NCBI GenBank assembly: GCA_026398535.1
Contig: JAPLSQ010000013.1
Location: 1-44,002 of the forward strand
Reading direction: 5' to 3'
Source of the DNA: Candidatus Sumerlaeota bacterium
GTDB lineage: Bacteria; Sumerlaeota; Sumerlaeia; Sumerlaeales; Sumerlaeaceae
DNA: 44,002 nt
Below, piece by piece: positions 41,915-44,002 of the stretch. The stretch's first letter is position 1. Each line of letters opens with the position of its first letter. The notes beneath the pieces are model-generated. The model did no database searches. It worked only from the letters and a program-made list of their open reading frames with translations, and was not told the DNA's origin. A program made the translations under genes and the position numbers.

Positions 41915-41936
41915 CCGCCCGTCGGTCAACGGGCGG
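41915..41936 (+). repeat. Hairpin between the YbjN-like gene and the next gene
   Basis: CCGCCCGT (41915-41922) pairs perfectly with ACGGGCGG (41929-41936) around a six-base loop. No T-run follows, so read-through is expected; it may tune expression of the following gene or protect upstream mRNA. Direct repeats of GAAATGGCGGGC lie just upstream (about 41876-41900). Confidence 0.5.
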
Positions 41937-41986
41937 GGGCATCTCACCCGGTTGACAAAGACGATGAACGAGGAGAACACATAATC

Positions 41987-43519
41987 ATGTCACAGCTTAC
42001 TGAAAACGATGTCGACAGACTGTTGACGGATCTGCAGGTTCGCAGTCGCGCCGGGAAGCTGGCTGCCGAATTGCGGACATGTCCGTCGCTGATGCGGCTT
42101 GCCCGCGGGGTTGCCACGGGGGATTGGAATGCGTCGGAGAGACGGATTGTCAAGAAATCGGTGTTCTGCCAGTCAAGCATCGCCGGGATGTTCCGCGAAA
42201 CGCCGCCGCCGTTTTCGGAGTATGTAAAGTTCTACGCCAGTATGTCGATTTACAACAAAGCGCTGGAGCTTTATGCCTCCCGGAACGCCTTTGCCTTATG
42301 GTTGCTTCATTCTCCGATCACCAGATGGTTGGGCGAGACATATGCCGGAATGCTCAACATACCAATAAAAACAAAGACGCGCGAGCGTAGGCAGCCCGAT
42401 GTTCAACCCGAAGGAAGAATGATGCAATGTGTAAATATTTCCAGTTTTGCAGACGGGATCGGCAAGACCTTGGACAAAGAAAGTCGGCGGGTTGACGCAA
42501 TGCGCGAGGCTCTGGACAAAGGACAATTTTGGCAGCTTGTGAATCCGCCGCCACCGGCTGATGCGATGGCTGTCGCGGCCGCTGACAGGGAGAAATGGGA
42601 AGCGGAATACCGCTCGCCGGATGGCACGCTCACGGTCAAGGTTTACGAGACGGACGGCGGCGAGCTCGGGGCGCTCGCAGTGTCAACAAACCCCGACGAC
42701 GCGGGCAAACCGGTTCGAGTGGAAATGTTTCCCCTGCCGCCCGAAGGAAAGGCGGCGGCGTCTGACGCGCGACCACTGGCACTCGAATTGCCGCCGCTTC
42801 AGGCGGTCACGCCGGGGAGGTTGGAATCCGGGTTCAGGCTCAAGGGAAAGACCTTCCGCGATCTCGTTGAGGAGCGCTTCACCGGCGTCGGCCAGATCAT
42901 GGTCTTGGCCGCTGTCATGCGGCAGAATCAAATCTTGGGAATGACGAACATGAAACCAGAGAAGCAAGCCGCAATGGATGACGTCGCCGCCGAATTGCGC
43001 GGGCATGGCTGGGGGACGATGGCCGTTGCTGCTTGCCTGAGGTCGCGCCCAATGATGACCGAGACGATGGCCGTCAATGGTCACAGAGCTTTATCAGAGA
43101 TTGGTGAAATATCCCATTTCATGCTTAACATGACAGAAAAGTGCATTCGTGCCATGGAAGTCGCCAGAATGGCAGCATACCAGGCTGCTTCGGTAGCCGA
43201 GGGAGCCAATGAAGCCCAAAAGGCAGCTGTCGCTGCGCAAGAAGACGCTGAAGAGGTTGCCAACAGACTCCATGACATGAGTAGCAAGGGAGTCGTTTAC
43301 GATGTTGCCATGGAAGCCGCCAGGGTAGCCGCTGACAAGGCTGCCAAGGAAGCCCAGCAAGCCAGGGAAGCCTGCGAAGCGTTTGTCGTTGCACAGAATG
43401 CCGCTGAACAGGATGCCATGGAAGCCGCTTACAGGGTTGCCAATGAAGCCCCCCGGCTGGCTGATGATTTAAAAAGATTCGCTGAAGAGGTTGCCCACAT
43501 ATACCGCGACATGCGTTAG
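41987..43519 (+). CDS. 510-residue protein: degenerate anti-sigma-finger N-terminus, Ala-rich coiled coil C-terminus
   Basis: The start 41987 is chosen because GAGGAGA lies 12 bases upstream. The first 70 residues (CPSLMRLARGVATGDWNASE, then Cys 61) follow the layout of an anti-sigma zinc finger (zf-HC2-like: C-x-L-x-x-x-x-G-x-(L/W)-x-x-x-E ... H-x3-C-x2-C), but the His is Lys 57 and the last Cys is Ser 64, so zinc binding is probably lost. The middle part (about 190-300) has SPDGTLTVKVYETDGGELGA, a beta-rich region. The last 120 residues are Ala/Glu-rich heptads of a coiled coil, with GCCATGGAAG(C/T)CGC repeated at 43151, 43307 and 43415. It may modulate the ECF sigma factor at 39519; that link is inference. 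Confidence 0.6.
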   Translation: MSQLTENDVDRLLTDLQVRSRAGKLAAELRTCPSLMRLARGVATGDWNASERRIVKKSVFCQSSIAGMFRETPPPFSEYVKFYASMSIYNKALELYASRNAFALWLLHSPITRWLGETYAGMLNIPIKTKTRERRQPDVQPEGRMMQCVNISSFADGIGKTLDKESRRVDAMREALDKGQFWQLVNPPPPADAMAVAAADREKWEAEYRSPDGTLTVKVYETDGGELGALAVSTNPDDAGKPVRVEMFPLPPEGKAAASDARPLALELPPLQAVTPGRLESGFRLKGKTFRDLVEERFTGVGQIMVLAAVMRQNQILGMTNMKPEKQAAMDDVAAELRGHGWGTMAVAACLRSRPMMTETMAVNGHRALSEIGEISHFMLNMTEKCIRAMEVARMAAYQAASVAEGANEAQKAAVAAQEDAEEVANRLHDMSSKGVVYDVAMEAARVAADKAAKEAQQAREACEAFVVAQNAAEQDAMEAAYRVANEAPRLADDLKRFAEEVAHIYRDMR

Positions 43520-43968
43520 CAGGGCAGTTCATTAACCTGTCGCCATGGAAGCCCACAGCTCGTGGTAACCGGAACTGTAGGCTGAAGCCAACCTGCTCAA
43601 GGCACGCCTCAAGTTTGTCTCCGACCGAACCGCTTCGAGCATCGGCATCACCCGTTGAGCAATGATCCCAAAATAATTTGATCTTGGGAAATGCGGGTAC
43701 AGGATTGAATGCCGCCAAGACAAGGATTCGCCGGGAACCTATTCTGCCTGTGAATGTCTGGTGGGATTAAGTTAAAGTAAAAGACGCCTGAACTCCGCAA
43801 TTTCCAAAAACAACCACGAATATTGATATGCAAACTGAATATGATCAAAACCAAAATCAAACATCTGACCGTGATCAGATGAACCAAAAAGCACGAAAGC
43901 ATTCGCTTGTTTATTTATCAACAAGATGAAACGTATCACAAGTAATTGAAATTCAGTAATATTTGTAC
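43520..43968. other. Gene-free region with decayed coding traces
   Basis: No gene is supported. GCCATGGAAGCC recurs at 43542, 127 bases after the previous copy, so it is out of frame with the coiled-coil gene and followed by stops. A later frame reads AEANLLKARLKFVSDRTAS. This looks like an old, frameshifted continuation of the upstream gene. From about 43750 the DNA turns AT-rich. TAATAT at 43957-43962 is a possible -10 for the tRNA, but no -35 is visible. Confidence 0.5.
43862..43881. repeat. Perfect 7-bp inverted repeat before the tRNA gene
   Basis: CATCTGA (43862-43868) pairs with TCAGATG (43875-43881) around six bases. It lies about 90 bases upstream of the tRNA. A further pair CTTGTT/AACAAG lies just downstream at about 43905-43924. 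Function unknown; chance pairing in AT-rich DNA is possible. Confidence 0.4.
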
Positions 43969-44002
43969 TGGCGAGTGGCGCAACGGTAGCGCATCTGACT
44001 CT
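43969..44002 (+). tRNA. Probable tRNA-Gln(CUG), 5' part only
   Basis: The sequence TGGCGAG (acceptor), T8, G9, GCGC-loop-GCGC (D arm with AACGGTA loop), A26, TCTGA (anticodon stem) and CTCT (start of the anticodon loop) folds as a tRNA 5' half. The anticodon would start with CU. The unusual U at position 1 and the overall type point to glutamine (anticodon CUG). Lys (CUU) or Glu (CUC) remain possible because the third anticodon base is outside the window. Confidence 0.8.

Noticed and set aside
41732..41986. Extension of the 510-residue protein upstream of 41987
   Set aside because: It overlaps the end of the YbjN-like gene in another frame and reads low-complexity Arg/Ser; the GAGGAGA site supports 41987.
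43100..43720. CRISPR-like repeats in the coiled-coil gene
   Set aside because: The repeats are short, imperfect, unevenly spaced and in frame with a protein coding region, as expected for Ala-rich heptads.

Overview
The window looks like chromosomal DNA of a GC-rich, Gram-negative-type bacterium. An RND efflux pump with a lipoprotein adaptor implies an outer membrane. The large secreted amidase with a golvesin-like domain, the sugar-uptake genes and several small cysteine-rich proteins without familiar names recall poorly cultured lineages such as Sumerlaeota/BRC1, Hydrogenedentota or relatives of the PVC group. That placement is inference; there is no rRNA gene and no decisive marker. No phage, intact insertion sequence or CRISPR array is visible.

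Layout. Bases 1-1100 hold the first codons of a gene leaving the window on the minus strand, and debris including a transposase C-terminus. Bases 1.1-10.3 kb carry an O-antigen-ligase-like protein, a GH18 hydrolase, a sugar-binding protein of an ABC importer, and an acrB-acrA type efflux operon. Bases 10.5-16.7 kb carry a small HExxH membrane protein, XdhC, RNase PH, a polyprenyl-phosphate sugar transferase, a proline-rich membrane protein, a cold shock protein and an MFS transporter. Bases 16.7-26.1 kb form a plus-strand run: ClpB, the mosaic amidase, two sugar ABC permeases and a GT-C-like membrane protein. Bases 26.1-32.2 kb carry a B12-binding radical SAM protein, a 57-residue Cys protein, ribosomal protein L33, a DUF503 protein, an N-acetylglucosamine-kinase-like protein, RimO with a coupled small protein, and phosphoglycerate mutase. 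A broken SUMF1-like gene follows. Bases 32.8-39.0 kb hold an overlapping AddB-like/AddA-like helicase-nuclease pair.

The last 5 kb (39.0-44.0 kb) is the least ordinary part. It has a perfect 22-bp palindrome, a 47-codon orphan ORF, an ECF-like sigma factor, a ClpX C-terminal remnant, a 51-residue protein with eight cysteines and its own terminator, a YbjN-like protein, and a 510-residue alanine-rich protein whose N-terminus resembles an anti-sigma zinc finger that has lost ligands. The window ends inside a probable tRNA-Gln.

Functional links. The GH18 enzyme, solute-binding protein, two permeases, amidase and GlcNAc-kinase-like protein could together serve uptake and phosphorylation of amino-sugar oligomers, although they lie in separate operons and no ABC ATPase is present. 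The O-antigen ligase, sugar transferase and GT-C protein point to surface polysaccharide synthesis. Four small genes (27575-27748, 27808-27969, 39146-39289, 40803-40958) were found by reading the sequence directly and would be missed by a 60-codon cutoff.
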